DNA of 64,000 bases from Anagrus nilaparvatae (Eukaryota; Arthropoda; Insecta; Hymenoptera; Mymaridae), in the NCBI GenBank assembly GCA_022575985.1, contig JAKSXM010000007.1, forward strand, positions 61,720,501 to 61,784,500. Direction: 5' to 3'. The number at the start of each line of letters is the position of its first letter. The first letter of the stretch is position 1. The notes beneath the pieces are model-generated. The model was given only the letters and a program-made list of their open reading frames with translations, searched no databases and was not told where the DNA came from. Positions 1 to 14,042 of the stretch are shown here, one piece after another. Position numbers and translations under genes: made by a program.

Positions 1-852
1 AGGTAAAAAATAATAGATATTTTAACAGTTTTTAAAACTTTTTAAAGAGTTACATAAATAATTTAAAAAATGTCTTTTAGTAATTTAAAAGTTAGGAAAT
101 AACTCTTAAAATGTTTAAAAAACTTTTTTTAAAAGAGTTGAAAAACATATATAGAAATAAATTCTAAGCTGTAGCAACCAAACGTTATATATATTGTAAA
201 TACTTTTATTTTTTTAAATTTTCTGATGATTTCGAAAACAAGTTCAAAAGTAATTTTAAACATTATTTTCAATAGATTTAAAAAAGGTAAAAAGCATTGA
301 ATTAATTGGTAAGGGAGGTAAAAAATTTGTGAATTTCAATCTGGGAACTGTAAAAAAATAAATAATTTCTATTAACTTGCTTATTAAAAAGTAGTATATA
401 ATGCAACAAGTGTATAAAATCTAAAACCTAGCATTAGTACCTAAAATTTTATGAAAATTGTTAAAAATTGGTTAAAAGTAATCTCAAAAAAGCTTTCAAA
501 ATTACGATCTTTTACGTTAAAAGAAAAAAATTCCTAGCTTTTAGGTATATTAATAAAATAAAAATTGTTAAATAATATACAATAATGGTAAAATTATACA
601 ATTTTTTCTAATAATAATAAAAAAAGAAAAAAAAATAAAAAGCATAGAGAAAAATAAGAAAAAGAAAAAAATCCAATTCAATATAAAGTTATATAGATAG
701 TGTAAAAAAAGCATAGTATGAAGAAAATTCCATTGAATATGAAATTAGCCTTTTGAACGTAGGTATATATATATATAAAGTGTAAACATAACTTTCAGAC
801 TACTGTATATATATAATGTAATCGAAAAATATATATGTTGCATAAGGGTTGA

Positions 853-854
<2 letters not shown>

Positions 855-880
<26 letters not shown>
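855..880. repeat. (AT)n microsatellite
   Basis: Thirteen uninterrupted AT units, with further AT-alternating tracts around it from about 765 to 960. Confidence 0.95.
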
Positions 881-886
<6 letters not shown>

Positions 887-2300
887 TATATTAAGTAAAA
901 GAACTAGAGACATCTCTCACTTTGAAGTATATATAGTATATCGATTTATATATATGAAGTATTTCTTTCCTTTAAGTAAATTTATATTGAATTTTTATAT
1001 ATGCGCATTATTAACCGTATAATGCAAAAAAATATTTATTGACTTTATTATATTATGCTTGTATATATACACCTTTTACTTTATTACTTTAATTAAGTTT
1101 TTTTTTTATTGGAATTTTGATAGTTGTGGGGGGAGGTGAGGGTATTTAGGGAAAAATTTTTTTGGTTTAGAGGTATTTGGTTGTGGTTATTCATTGTAAA
1201 TTGTAAAATTCTTAATTTATTTTTTTGGATTCCGTCTGACCATATTTATGTTGTATCACTTGTTTTAAGGGTTGCATAATTTCGGGTCAGAGCTGGTCTT
1301 TTATGTTATGACGTTTTTTATATATAAAATTTCAGAAAATTAATAATCTTATGTTTAAAAACATTTAATTTCAAAAACCAATTTCAAATTTAAAAGTATT
1401 TTAAAAAATTCTAAAATAACTAAAATTAAATCATAAATAAAAGTTTCTTTATAAAATCATGCTAAACAATTAAACAAAAAACTAAAAATACATTTAAAAA
1501 ATAAATATTATTATTATTATTATTCTGTAGCTAATTGTTTAAGATAAAAAAGCACTCATATTACGTATTCATATCACTGTTTACCACCAGTCTTTGGTTT
1601 ACTAAATAAAGGAATTTTCTATTATATACTTTGATATTTTATATATTTTAAAATACACTCACGCATCGTTTATTCTTTATATAAACGTTTAAATAAATAA
1701 ATATTAATATAATAATAATCTTTATATACAAAACCAGAATTTAAATTTACTTTATGAAAATTTCTACTTTTCTCTATTCGAAATTGTTTGTTTTTGTTAA
1801 AATTAAAATTTTAAATTTAATTAACAAAAAACAAGATCTTTAATTTTTAGACAAAAATTCTATTTTATTTACACTTAACATCACTAAAATTAGTTTTTAA
1901 CTATAAACATTGAAGGTAAACTAAACTATTTTATGCAAAAAAATTTTAATTTTTTTCATTAAAACTAAGAAAATTAAAATTTTAATCTTTACATAAAAGT
2001 CATTAAATTTCTTTTTTAACTATGGTTAACTACTTATTAGATAATTTAATATTAAAAAAAAAACTTTTTTTTTATGTACTAGTTCAGTTGCTTTGCTTTT
2101 GTGTTTAATATAAAAAAGAAGGGAAGGAGGTGTAGAGAAGAAATTATACTAAAAACTAAGTGAACATAAAAAGTGAGTTTTGGATACATATTAAATAGTA
2201 TTTACATAAAAGCAGATGAGCTTTTTTTTTTCTTTACTTCTTATCTTTAAATTTAAAAACTTCTAAACTAATTATCATTAATTAGAAAAGTTGTATTCTT

Positions 2301-2327
2301 TATATATATGTGTGTGTGTGTGTATAT
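2301..2327. repeat. (TA)n/(TG)n microsatellite
   Basis: A TATATATATG tract runs into about seven TG units. Confidence 0.9.
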
Positions 2328-2854
2328 AAAATTAAAATTGTAATTTAAAATCTTTATATTTTATGTATATGTTTGTGTTTTTAGTATAAAAATGAAGTGT
2401 AATGTTTCTAGTTAAAGTTAAACTGTATACGAGCAATTTTGTTCAAAACAAAAAGAAAAAGTTTTACTCCTTTTTTTTTAACTGTTGTCTTGATAAATAA
2501 CAGACTATGTGTATTTATGTGTACTTTTTTTTTCTATTGCGGTAAAAAAATAATAATTTTTTTGTTTTATACTGTGTTTTAGAGTTTTAAAATTTATTAG
2601 TTTTAAGAGAGATTAGGACAAAGTTTAAATATATAAAGGTAAATTATAACATTTGCAGATTTTTTTTTCTACTTTTTGTTTTGTGATATTTGAGTTATGA
2701 TTTAAGTTAAATAGCGTGTTTTTTTTTAGGCTTGATTAAATTATATTAAACTGGATATACACGGATAAAAATAACCAGGACAAAATTTAATATAATTTAG
2801 TTTTAGTAGGAAATTTTTTTTATCCTGAAATTTTTCAGTATAGGTATAGCTTCT

Positions 2855-3050
2855 TCTCCACATAGGTTTAAAATCGACAAAATTAAGTTTTGTGTTTCCT
2901 AGCTTAGCCAGGAGAACAGAGATTTAATCTTGAACACCATTGACGAAAAGCATTCAGAGACAGTCTAGTATTTACTATAAATCTCTCTACTGGTCAAACT
3001 AGATACAAAACTTAATTTTAACGATTTTAAACCTACAACGTGAAGAGTGG
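2855..3050. repeat. Hairpin repeat, about 195 bp
   Basis: The left half (CCACATAGGTTTAAAATCG at about 2859, continuing with AAAATTAAGTTTTGT) is the inverse of the right half ending near 3050 (CGATTTTAAACCTAC). The arms are about 70 bp with scattered mismatches, and the loop is about 50 bp. It abuts the next foldback, so the two may be one composite insertion. Confidence 0.6.
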
Positions 3051-3745
3051 ACTTAAGGTTGAATCAGGTGGATAGAAATAGCATTTTTTGGGTAAAAATT
3101 TCTGGAGATCGAAACTTCTGGAATATTTAATATTTTTAGCCATTGATCATGTTATGTGTCCCTTAAAATTAAAAAAATAATTTTGAAAATTTATTGACTA
3201 CTGACGGAGATATTAACGCTTGAAATTTCATTAATTTTTGAGGTACTTAATTAATCAAGACTTTTTTATAAATAATCTGATTGTAAAAATCATTGAGTTT
3301 CATATTTAGGACATTATTTAGCATCGAATCACTAAAAAAAATTTTTATTTTCTACGTTTCGCCGTGAATAAATTGACTTTTTGAAAAATTTAGGTTAGGC
3401 CAAAAATCAAAAGACTTGAAATATATTTCACATTACTGTTAAAAATTGAGATTTTTTTTAGTTAATCGATGCTAAACAATGTTCTAAATATTATATTCAA
3501 AGATTTTAAAATTAGATTATTTATAAAAAAGTCTTGATTAATTAAGTACCTCAAAAATTAATGAAATTTCAAGCGCTAATATCTCCGTCTGTAGTCAATA
3601 AATTTTCAAATTTTTTTTTTTAATTTTAAGGAACATTTAACATGATCAATGGCTAAAAATTTTAAGCACTCCAGAAATTTCGATCTCCAGAAATTTTTAC
3701 TCAAAAAATGCTATTTCTATCCACCTGATTCAACCTTAAGATTGG
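3050..3745. mobile_element. Foldback (long inverted repeat) element, about 0.7 kb
   Basis: The left arm begins CTTAAGGTTGAATCAGG at about 3052, and the right arm ends with its inverse at about 3740. The arms are about 300 bp with high identity over stretches such as TAATTAATCAAGACTTTTTT (left, 3248) and its inverse at about 3530. The spacer is 60-80 bp around 3360-3430. Flanking hexamers AGTGGA and ATTGGA agree at 5 of 6 positions, a possible decayed target duplication. There is no transposase, so it is a non-autonomous MITE-like element of unknown superfamily. Confidence 0.7.
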
Positions 3746-4463
3746 AGTTTTTTTATTTAATATATATTATTATTTTCTGCATTGTTTTGATCTATTTTAA
3801 TAATAGTTTATAATTCTAGAAACTGACATAGCTGAATAACACAATGAAGTAATTGCAACTCGAAATTACTGTAATTTGCCTAATTGGGAAACAAATATTT
3901 AATAGTTAAAGCATGCCAACGAAAGTGCAAGGTTAATTGTAAATTAGCCAAAAACTAATAATTTTACTAAAATAATTTATTTAATAATATAATTTACGAT
4001 TTAATTTTTAAGATTTTTTTTATTATCAATAATTATAATTATAATTATTATCATTTTATTATTATTCATATTATTATTATTTCAGAAAATAAAAGACAAA
4101 TATTAGATAAAGCTGCAGAGACGTAATAAATTTAAAATTTTAAACATGATAATTTAAACGCATATATGGTATTAATTTAAATGCAATAATCTCTTTTTTA
4201 GTTTATTAAATACCCCGAAAAAGAACTTTCATATTTAAAGAAAACGTTGAGTAATTTTATCAAACAAAAAAGACATAGAATTTGTATCAAAAAATTTAGA
4301 TTCCTTTATAGATTATTTAAATAAAGACAAATTACATATAGGATTCGAAGGTTCTTTTGGAGTACGACATTTAAATCCAATGATTGTGAATTGTAAATTA
4401 ATTAAATTAAAAAATAAAAAATTACATATCTGTATCATATTTTCATTTCTTGATCCATTTATA

Positions 4464-4498
4464 TTTATAAGGTTGCCACGGCATTTCACTTGCGAGAA
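4464..4498 (+). repeat. 35-bp box copy 1
   Basis: TTTATA, then 12 bases, then CATTTCACTTGCGAGAA, a full match to the consensus of the dispersed box. Confidence 0.75.
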
Positions 4499-5715
4499 TA
4501 ATTCTGACCCGTACGTCAAACATTGATCTATAGCTAGTTATTTATTAAGTGTAAAATTTGTCTAATTTGATTGTATCACGAAAAACATTTTAAAATTCTA
4601 TTTGGTTGGTTTTGACTTTAAAACTCGCTTTAAAATATATTTGTTACGTATTTTTAGAAATCGCTCAGCAGCAATTTACACATAATACTTCATTTTCATC
4701 CTTGTCAATAAAACAACTATTTAATTATTTAATTAATTTTATAAATAACAAAAAAAAAACTGATAAATTGATTTATTTTCAATTAATAATTCAATAATTT
4801 AAAAATTCCAACGTCAAAATACAAAAATAAAAAATTTAATTTTCTAATTATTATTAAAAATAAAAAAAAATGTAAATATTAAATGAAAATTGATATGCTT
4901 AAAAGAAAAAAAAAGGAATTAATCTAATGAAAAATTAATCCATAAACGAAAATATCGAATTTCACTTTAATATCTATATACTTTTGATATTATAATAACG
5001 GAAATGAACTACTTATAAATGACATATTAATCTATAATATATATTAAAAATTGATTACTTTTAAAACTACCTCTCTCTCTCTCGCTCTTTTTTTTTAAAT
5101 ATTTAAATGTATCGGAAAATGTATAGAATTTATTTATTTAATATACTGAATTTAAATATAGATTTGACAAATTAGTTTTTTGAATTTATACTGCTGATAA
5201 ATTTTAAGTAATCTTTATTTAATTATGATACCAAGATCTTTAGTACTTTTATGATTCTAAGATCCTAGCTTCTATAACTAGGTCAAAAAAATATTTTTGT
5301 TTAAAATATAATATAATATAAAAATTGAATTTATTTCATTCAAACTTTATTTATTTTGATGTATCTAAGTTTTTTAAGAGTAAGTTGTCTAAAAGAAAAT
5401 TCATCATTCAAAAAAATGAAAACTTGAAATATATCGAAAAATATAAGAAATCAAAAGCTTTTTATCAATTATTCATTTTTTTTACCTTTAATCTTATATA
5501 TAGAAATTTAACTTTTATTAAATTTATATATACACTGGAAAAAAATCTTACTTGTACATGGGTCTCAGAAAAGTTTCTTTTTGGTGTTGGAATACAAATT
5601 AAGAGCTAGGGAAAATAATCTTATAACAATAAATTTAAATTTGAATTTAAAGGCGTATCTTTACCTCATAAAAATCTTTTTTTTTTATTTAAAATTTAGA
5701 TATGAGGGTAAATCG

Positions 5716-6340
5716 CTATCTTTGAGAAACCATATTGTAATGTATAGTTATGGATGACTTTATATGTCGAAAATGTGTTCCCAATACCCTTCGTTTATTC
5801 CAATGAGCTTTCTGAGCTCAATGTTAATAAATGGTTTTTTTTTGGGAATTTTCGATGCTGCAACCTCGCAAGCTATCAAACCGAATTTCGTATCACTCAT
5901 CGTTATAGCCAATTAACCAAATGGTTATTTTTGGCCCAAAATGACTAATGCTTAAATTGTTGCAAATTTGTAATTTTTAGCGAAAATGGGTCTTATAACT
6001 CCAAAACTTTCTACTAGTTTTAAGTTTAAAGACCTTTACTTTTTTCTTAGTTTCTGAGATGTCTTTTTTCAAAGATAATGATAAAAATTGACTTTTTTTT
6101 AAAATCCTGAAATTGGGACTCTGATTTTAAATTATTATATCTCGCAAATAAATAATTGAAAATTAAAGACCAGAAGTAATTTGGTGATCTTGCGAGGTTG
6201 CAGCTTTCTAGTGAAAGTTATCAAAAAATCCTAATAACATTGAGCCCTGTGTTTTTACCCCAATAGGCCCATTAAAATAAATGGTGAATATCAGGGGTGC
6301 TTTTAAAACTATAGATTGTAATTTGGTTTTCCAAAGATAG
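5716..6340. mobile_element. Foldback MITE, family copy A
   Basis: The terminal inverted repeats are CTATCTTTGAGAAACC on the left and the inverse of CTATCTTTGGAAAACC on the right. They extend inwards through ATTGTAATGTATAGTTAT-like, TTTATTCCAATGAGC-like and GCAACCTCGCAAG segments present in both arms. The same ordered blocks occur at 34.8-35.8 kb, so this is a dispersed family. The ORF at 5754 is only one arm read through and is not a gene. Confidence 0.75.
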
Positions 6341-9300
6341 TGTATATTTTATTTTATTTGATCGTTATCTTCACTTGTAAGAAGTAAAATTTTAACCCAA
6401 TAATTGTCTTCAAAAAAGCAATATTGTCTCACAACAAAGATAATATAAATAAAATTTTTTGTTGTTTCATTTTAATCTAAAATTACCCAAACATTCAAAA
6501 TAAGTATCCACTCAAAAAACAACAACAAAAGTATCATTTCCATTATTACCAACAAAAAAAAAGAAGAAATTCTTTACTCTTAATTTCAACTTATCTGTTA
6601 AAGAAAAAAAAAAATTAAAAAACAAAAAACAACAAAAAACAAATACTTAAAAGTAAAAAAAAAATAAATATTTTTCTTCTTTTATTGTTAAAAACTTAAA
6701 AGTATTTTTCTTCTTTTCAACAAGAAAAAAAAATCTTGAAGGCTTCTTATTCTTTTTATATATTTTTTTTATTTCCTTTTTACCCCTTGTCATTGTTGAT
6801 CTTCAGTATGAAGCTTTTTAAAAATAAAAAAAAAAATTTTTCCTTTTTGCAGTAAAAAAATTCATTCATGTAGAAAAATAAACTATAAGGCCCATTATAA
6901 ACGTCTAAAAAATTTTAATATGTAAATAATTACACATACATTAAAAAAAAAAGAAAATGCCACAAAATATTGGATAAAAGCCATAATTTTTTTTTAGTAT
7001 ATAAAATTTATATGCATTTAAGAAAATGTAAGCCAAAAAAAAGAAAAAAAGAGATGAAAATTTAAGTGTATGTATAATAGAAACTGTCGGAAACATAGAT
7101 AAAAGATTCCGGATTTACGCAGGGTTTGAATTGTCCTTTTTATGTATAAATTTTAATACACATACATAAAAACAATAAATGTCACCTTTTTTTTTTATAT
7201 ATCGAGAAAAAAAAATATCTCTTATTTTAAGTATCTTTTTATAACACGAGCTTATAAAAATTTTTATTTGATAAAAATAAAATGTAAGTTTTTTTTTTTA
7301 ATTATGAGCAGTGAAAATGTAATAATTAATTTTTTATTTCTTGGTGGTTGTATAAACTGTTGGTATAAATCAAATTGACTTTATCAAAGAAGGTTATTTC
7401 AAAAAAATGAATAAAAGAAAAACATATAAATGACACATGCCCTTATTTTTTTTTTATCCCTCTGAGTATATATCTATAATATAAAAAACACCAGTAAATA
7501 TGTATATTAGACTGGCTGCAGTAAGTGAAATTTTTAAATTTCAGATAGTAAAAACGTGTTAAAATTTTGCTATTCAAAGATATAGTCGAATCTTAGTCCC
7601 AAACTAAAAAAAGACACAATTTTATTAAGTTGGCAAACAGAGTTCTTTGGTACCCTGGAACCTTATCTTGCAAAAGAACGTCTAGTCTACTATACCCATA
7701 AATATGAGTCACAAACACTCCGAATAAAAAAAAATGATATCTTCTTACATGTATGTGTGTGTGTTTGTGTTATCTTTACTATATAACCAGTAGTGAGCTT
7801 CTTTCTATATATCTTCCTTTTTTTTTTATAAAAGCGACACAAGAGAAAGAGTAGAAAAACTCGTCATGACACTTTTTATATATAAAATACTTCTTTATAA
7901 TTTTTTTTTTCATGGTTAACTTCAATTTTATTTTCAGCCTAAAGAAAAAAAAACTGATGGATTTTTTTTTTTAATTGCAAAAAAAAAGTATTATTTGTTG
8001 ATCGATTTTTATTTTATAATTACTGTATGGGAAGAGAAATTTTTATTGACAAGAATTTTAATTATATTTTTTAAATTATGTTTAAGATTTTAAATAATTA
8101 TTAAATTTTGATAAGAAGTGGTAATTTGGTAATTTAATGTACAATTTTATACGAAAAATGGTAACGTGAACAAAATTCAACTAAATTCAATCCAAAAAAA
8201 TAAAAAAACACTCTTTTCATTTCCTAATTAAAAAATTGCTAAATAATTAATAAACTAAAAATTTAAATATTTTTTAACAATACAGGTAATTAATTAAGAT
8301 TGGAACCATTAAAAAAATAATATCATAACCAATATTTATAAATTTGTCATGTATAATAAAGTTTAATAAATAATAGAGTGTAGTTAGGTTATTATAATTA
8401 AAAAATAAAAATATCATTTAAATAAATATTTATTGTAAGAATAGAACAATAGTTATTCAATTTTGTTATTATATAATTATATTATTATGTACGTTTTCTT
8501 TGACTAATAGAAATTAATATTTAATTATATGCTTCTTTCAATACAATTTTTTTTTTCTTTTATCTTATTTATTTTTTCATTCAATTCAATTATTTATTTA
8601 TTGTAATATTCATAATTATTGTATTTTATGTATTAGTTTAAATTATTTTTAAGAGTTTAAAAAATATTTCAAGTTTTTACTTTGATATAAGGTTAATTTG
8701 ATTTAAATTATTTAATAATTTTTCGATTGGAAAAGATTTGGCTTAATACAGAAATATTTTGAACTTATTTTTAATGCATCAAACAAAAATATTAACAATA
8801 TTAAAAATATTTTCTGAAAAATAAATACGCCCCTTAAACCATCAAAGATAATTATAATGTAGCAAAAATTATATTAATTCAGATAGTAAAAAATATTAAA
8901 ATTATAAAAATCAAAATTATGTAACACTCTGTTAGTTTTTTTGAATATTGGATAATAATTAATAACCAGAAAATAGATAACATTTATTGTAATTTATGAA
9001 TTTTTGGGTAGTTTCGTTAGTTTTGGAAAACTGGTATGACAAAGTTGACACCTAAAGTTACTGGAAACTCACTCCTTTTACTATTCGGACAGAAGCTCAG
9101 GAATAATTTTTTGAATACTAGTCAATTTCTAACCATTTTAATACTGTTTTTTATTCTAGAATTCACATAGATTATATAGAAGTAAAATAAAATAATTCTA
9201 CATAATTACCATGCAAATGTAAATAATTTAGTTGATAAATTGACTTGAAATTGTTAATTTAATATTCAAGGGAACAGCAATAATCTAAAATGAAAAAATT

Positions 9301-9502
9301 AATTACCGAATCAATTACTATTATTAGCAACCTAAAGGTGCCAATGAACAACTATAAAGCAATATAACCAATTTCAACTATTTTATATAATAATTATTAC
9401 ATTCTATTTTTAATTTACATTTTCAATTTTACGTTTAACATTAAAGTATATATATTAGTATTGAATATAATATTTGGGATAATATAGTGTAATATTCATG
9501 CT

Positions 9503-9537
9503 TATATAGTCTCTCAAGTCCATTTCACTTGCGAGAA
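9503..9537 (+). repeat. 35-bp box copy 2
   Basis: TATATA, 12 bases, CATTTCACTTGCGAGAA: a full match. Confidence 0.75.
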
Positions 9538-10394
9538 TCATTTTATTAAAAATAAAAATGTTGTATAAAAGCGTCACGTTATTTTTAATTAAAAAAAGCA
9601 TAATTTTAAATTTTGGAAAAATATTATAATTCTTACACAATACTCTAAAATATTCTAATATTATTGGTTATATTTCAGATAAAAAGCTTTTAATATAAAA
9701 TTTCTTCATATACAATAATAATTTATTCAAGCATTTGTATTTAAATTTTTGTTAACTTAAATTATGTAATATTTAACCATTCAACTTAAACACAATTCCA
9801 AATATAAATTATTTTATTTATGTACATTGATTTATTGTTTATAATCTTTAAAAGATCGTATTAAATAATTTAACTGTAAAATTTTTTAAAAAATTACTTA
9901 AATGGTTGCATAAATTTATATACCAATACTTGTAAATTTTTTTAAAATCTTAAAATTTTTTATTTTTACTTAAATCTTTGAGAATTTTCTCTTTTCAACG
10001 TATTTTCTTATCATATTTTTTGATGTTTTTCCAATAATCTGACAGTATTTTAAAATTTTTATGATAGGTTATTTAACATTTACTTAACGAGTGCTTATAG
10101 ACAACACATATACATAAACAAGTAAGGTATAGTGCATTAATTAAGTGTGTTTTAATTTATATTTTGACGTTAAGTAAAATAAAATTTTAAATTCTCGTTA
10201 CTCATTAATGGCAAAATTTTCAATTTCAAATCTGAAAAATTTTGAATTCTCATTATTAAAAAATAATCTAATTAATTTTCAAAGAATTCTTCATCTATAA
10301 ACAAAGGTATTTTAATAAGTAAATAAATGTGAAGAGAAACAATTTAAAACTTAAAATATCTTGATAAATTGCATTTTTGTTCTCCTCTAATTGC

Positions 10395-10421
10395 AATAAT
10401 AATAATAATAATAATAATAAT
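10395..10421. repeat. (AAT)9 microsatellite
   Basis: Nine AAT units; one of several AAT/ATT tracts in the window. Confidence 0.95.
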
Positions 10422-13156
10422 GATAGAGAAATAATTTACATAAAATACAGCACGTATAGTACAATTGTGCATACTTAAAATTTTAATTTAGAAATAACTT
10501 AGTCATCAAAAAATTATTCACTATATGTCGGTAATAAACCTTTTGTCGTTATATACAAGTTTTTTGATATTAGGGTGAATTCATAATCTGGCCAAGTTCC
10601 AACAAACCCTTTGTATATATATATATGACTTTCTTGATTTTCTATACATATGTTTCTTGGTTTAGTTGTATAGAGTTTTCATATATATATAGCTGGAAAC
10701 GATGAAGATTTAGAAAATAGGGAAGTTAAAGATATGTTCTTGTTAAGTCTATATGGGTTAAAATGTTAGTTTTGGAGTTCTGGGTAGATTTCATTAATTT
10801 CACAATTTCTTTAGAAAAGCTCTGAATAAAACTCAAAATATTGTATTATAAATTTTTTGTTAGACTAACTTGGTATTAATTAAAATTTTTAAATTAGTTA
10901 CGAAAAGTCAAAAAATGATGGCTAAAAATAGTCAATAAAAATGCACTTGCTGTAAAAATTGATATTTAGTCTCATATATACAAATAAAGCTTTTTTGGTT
11001 GGTATGTATTGTATAGAAACAAAAGTAATCTGTATCTTTACTACTGTCACTAAAAGAATGGCCTACTAACTTTCTTTATTTTATTTATATTATATAACTT
11101 AAACACAATTGTATAATATATAAATCTTTTCTTATAAATTTAACACAATTTTCCTTAAAATACACTTGTCAAATAAAATTTATTTAAAAAAAAAAAACAC
11201 TTTATATTATTAAAATTCTATTTTTTAAAAAATAAAAGTTTATAATATCATTTTCCTATTTTTATTTTTTCTCTATATATAAAGGAAATAGTGTCGCTTG
11301 AATAAACAGATAGCATATAAAGGATTTATGTAGTCAAGTCTCGTTTTTTCGATACAACTTTTTTTTTTTTTCTTTTTGGATGATATACACGTATAAGTGG
11401 ATGATACTCTCTTTTTTTTGCATTTCAATATATTATTATGTATGTAAAATATCAAAAGTATAGGTTGTTAGAGTACACGATTGTTAAAATATTTTTTTTA
11501 TTCGACAAAATTCTATGCTATTATGTTTTTTTTTACAATTTTTCACAATTTTGACATTTAAATTTATATATTTTATATATATGTTTAATGCCAATTATAT
11601 AGTTATAACTGTCTATTTAGGATGTGATGCGATTTTTTAAAAGTTTATATCTACAGAAATTTATCATTTTTTTTTGTAACGTGTAAATTCATATAAGGGG
11701 TTTTTGTGAAAAATGGGCAATTTTCAGGGGATATTTGGGGTAAAACTTTTGACAGTACCAACTTTTTTTCAATTTCAGGAATTTTTCGGGACATGAAAAC
11801 TTAATAGATTATTTCTGAGAATTTTTTAATTTTTTGAACTCCAAAAATGTTCTGAAATCTAGATTTTGTTAAATTTTTTTAATTTTTGAGTACGTTTTTC
11901 AAGTTGAATATTTTAAATAAGTAGAAAGTTTCAAAAGTGTCTTTTTAAAATTAATTAACTCTAATATTGAAAACTTTAGAAATCTAAAAATTCCTGTAAC
12001 TAGATTAGTAGAGTATTCGCTTTTCGAGCCATGCCATCATTTTGAATATCGACTACTCGGCCCAAAAATTTGGGATTTTGGGGGGTTTTTCAATCTTTAG
12101 CAATACAAATTTTGGGTTCATTCTGTACTGCAATATTTTGTCAAAAAATGTGGAACTTCACCCAAAGCTTTATCCAAAATTTCGAATAAACCCACCCGCT
12201 CACCTGCAACCCCGAGATCTACAAAACTATTAAACATAAAAACATTATTTCAAAAGCACTTACAGCTATAAATAAAATCCAATTTAAAAAACACAAAAAT
12301 ATATTAATTTTAATAACCTAATAATAATAATAATATCGGAAGAATGCACGTATGAAATAATATATAAATTTGTAAAGATGAAATAATAAGCGGCATATAA
12401 TTTTGAATAGAATTTCATTAATTTGAGTAAAATATCTAATAAACTCTAACACAGCGCATAATAGATTATACATAGGAGAATAACAGGGAAAATCCTTTGC
12501 GTAATTCAAATACACATATAAGATATTTGATATATTATGCAGTAGTTGTTAGTTCCAAATCCACAAGCATCAACATCAAGAATAACAACAATCCTTGTAT
12601 TATATCATGTTGTTAAAATAAATCTATAGATATAAGATGTTCGATGTTTGGAATTTTGTCGTGGTCAATGCACTGATCACCTCAGACTTCGATAACATAG
12701 AGAGAGAAACGCGTCAAAGGCTAGCCGCAAATACCAATCGATAAACTATAATATCAAGGTTTCTTCCTTTTGGCTAACTTTTATATTATACGTGCAAGAT
12801 TTCAATATATTTTATAACAATTTTCTCTCAATATTATTATTTTTTTTTTCTTTTTCTTCCTACTTCCTATTTTTGACTCGATATCTTGAAAATATAATCA
12901 AATCGAAAGATTTTACTTTTTTTTATCTTTTTTTATATGTCTACATAACTTTTATAGATGAGTTTTGAAACAAATAGAATTTTATATTATATACCGGAAA
13001 TATTTATCTGCGGTTTATAAGAAATTATTTTTTTACATAAAAGATTCTCTATTATATTCCAGGTACATTAGATGAAACATTATTTTTTGTATATTTGAAA
13101 ATTCGTTTTTTTTTCTCTTCAGAGATTAAATTGGCATTTAAATGAACAATGTTGGA

Positions 13157-14042
13157 TATACACTGAATAAATTTTTCACTCATGCCGCAAGCGGTAATTC
13201 AAAAATGATATTTAGAAACTAAGAGTTTTTCAGCGAAAAGTAATGTTATATACTTAAAAATTTTGACTTTATTTTGTTTTTTTTCATTTTAATAGAATTT
13301 CGTCTAATGAAATATTTCAGTTTTTAGTTATAGAGTGGAAAACGTCCTGAAAGATACTTTTTTAAATGTTTTGTTTTTCATTGACTTTTCTAGGTTTTCC
13401 TGGGATTTCTATGAAAAAATAATGACAAAAATTGCTTTTACTCCAGTCAAATCGCGGTTTAGAATGTTTAGTTACTAGCCCTCACCAGGTTTGATCTACT
13501 ATGGGTTTTTTGGGCAGCTGATCCCAAATCTCAGGGTTTTTTCTATCAGAAATTTGGGCTAAACCCTTAAATTTGCAGATAATACCTCTAATAGGGGTAT
13601 TTTTAATCTATTAATATTTAAATTTTTGGATCAGTGATCACGAATTTTGGTGTCCTGTCTTCAAAAACTTAGCATCTCAAAAGGACAAAAACTATCCCTA
13701 AAATGGGGTAGTTTTTAAAAATTTAAGGGTGTAGACCAAATTACTCATAGAAAAGACCCCAATATTCGTAATCGGTAACACAATAAACTTATGGTAGACC
13801 ATGGCCAGTAACTAAACACCCCAAAACGCGATTTGACTGAAGAATTTGACGAGAAATTTTTTTCGCATCTTAAAAGCTGTACGCATATCCTAAATGTACA
13901 AAAAAATTTTGTTAAATTAAAAAAAAATTTTGTAAAAATCTTTTTAAAATTTTTTTATGTTTCAGGTAATTTGTAATCGCTTGAGAAAGAGACAGAGGAA
14001 TTTCCGCTTGCGGCAATGTTCAGTGCTCGGTTCAGTGTATGT
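13157..14042. mobile_element. TIR element ending ATACACTGAA...GCCGCAAGCGG
   Basis: The left end (ATACACTGAA, then ATGCCGCAAGCGGTAATTC by 13200) is matched in reverse at the right end (GAATTTCCGCTTGCGGCA at about 13998, then TTCAGTGTAT to 14040). The TIRs are about 45 bp. A second element with its own TIRs lies inside it (13444-13839). No coding capacity is seen. Confidence 0.65.
13444..13839. mobile_element. 396-bp MITE nested in the 13.16-14.04 kb element
   Basis: It begins CAGTCAAATCGCG and ends with the inverse, CGCGATTTGACTG. The inverted similarity continues through a TTTAGTTACT-type segment for about 45 bp. The 5'-CAG ends are compatible with hAT or CACTA-like MITEs, but I could not find a clear target duplication. 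Confidence 0.65.
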
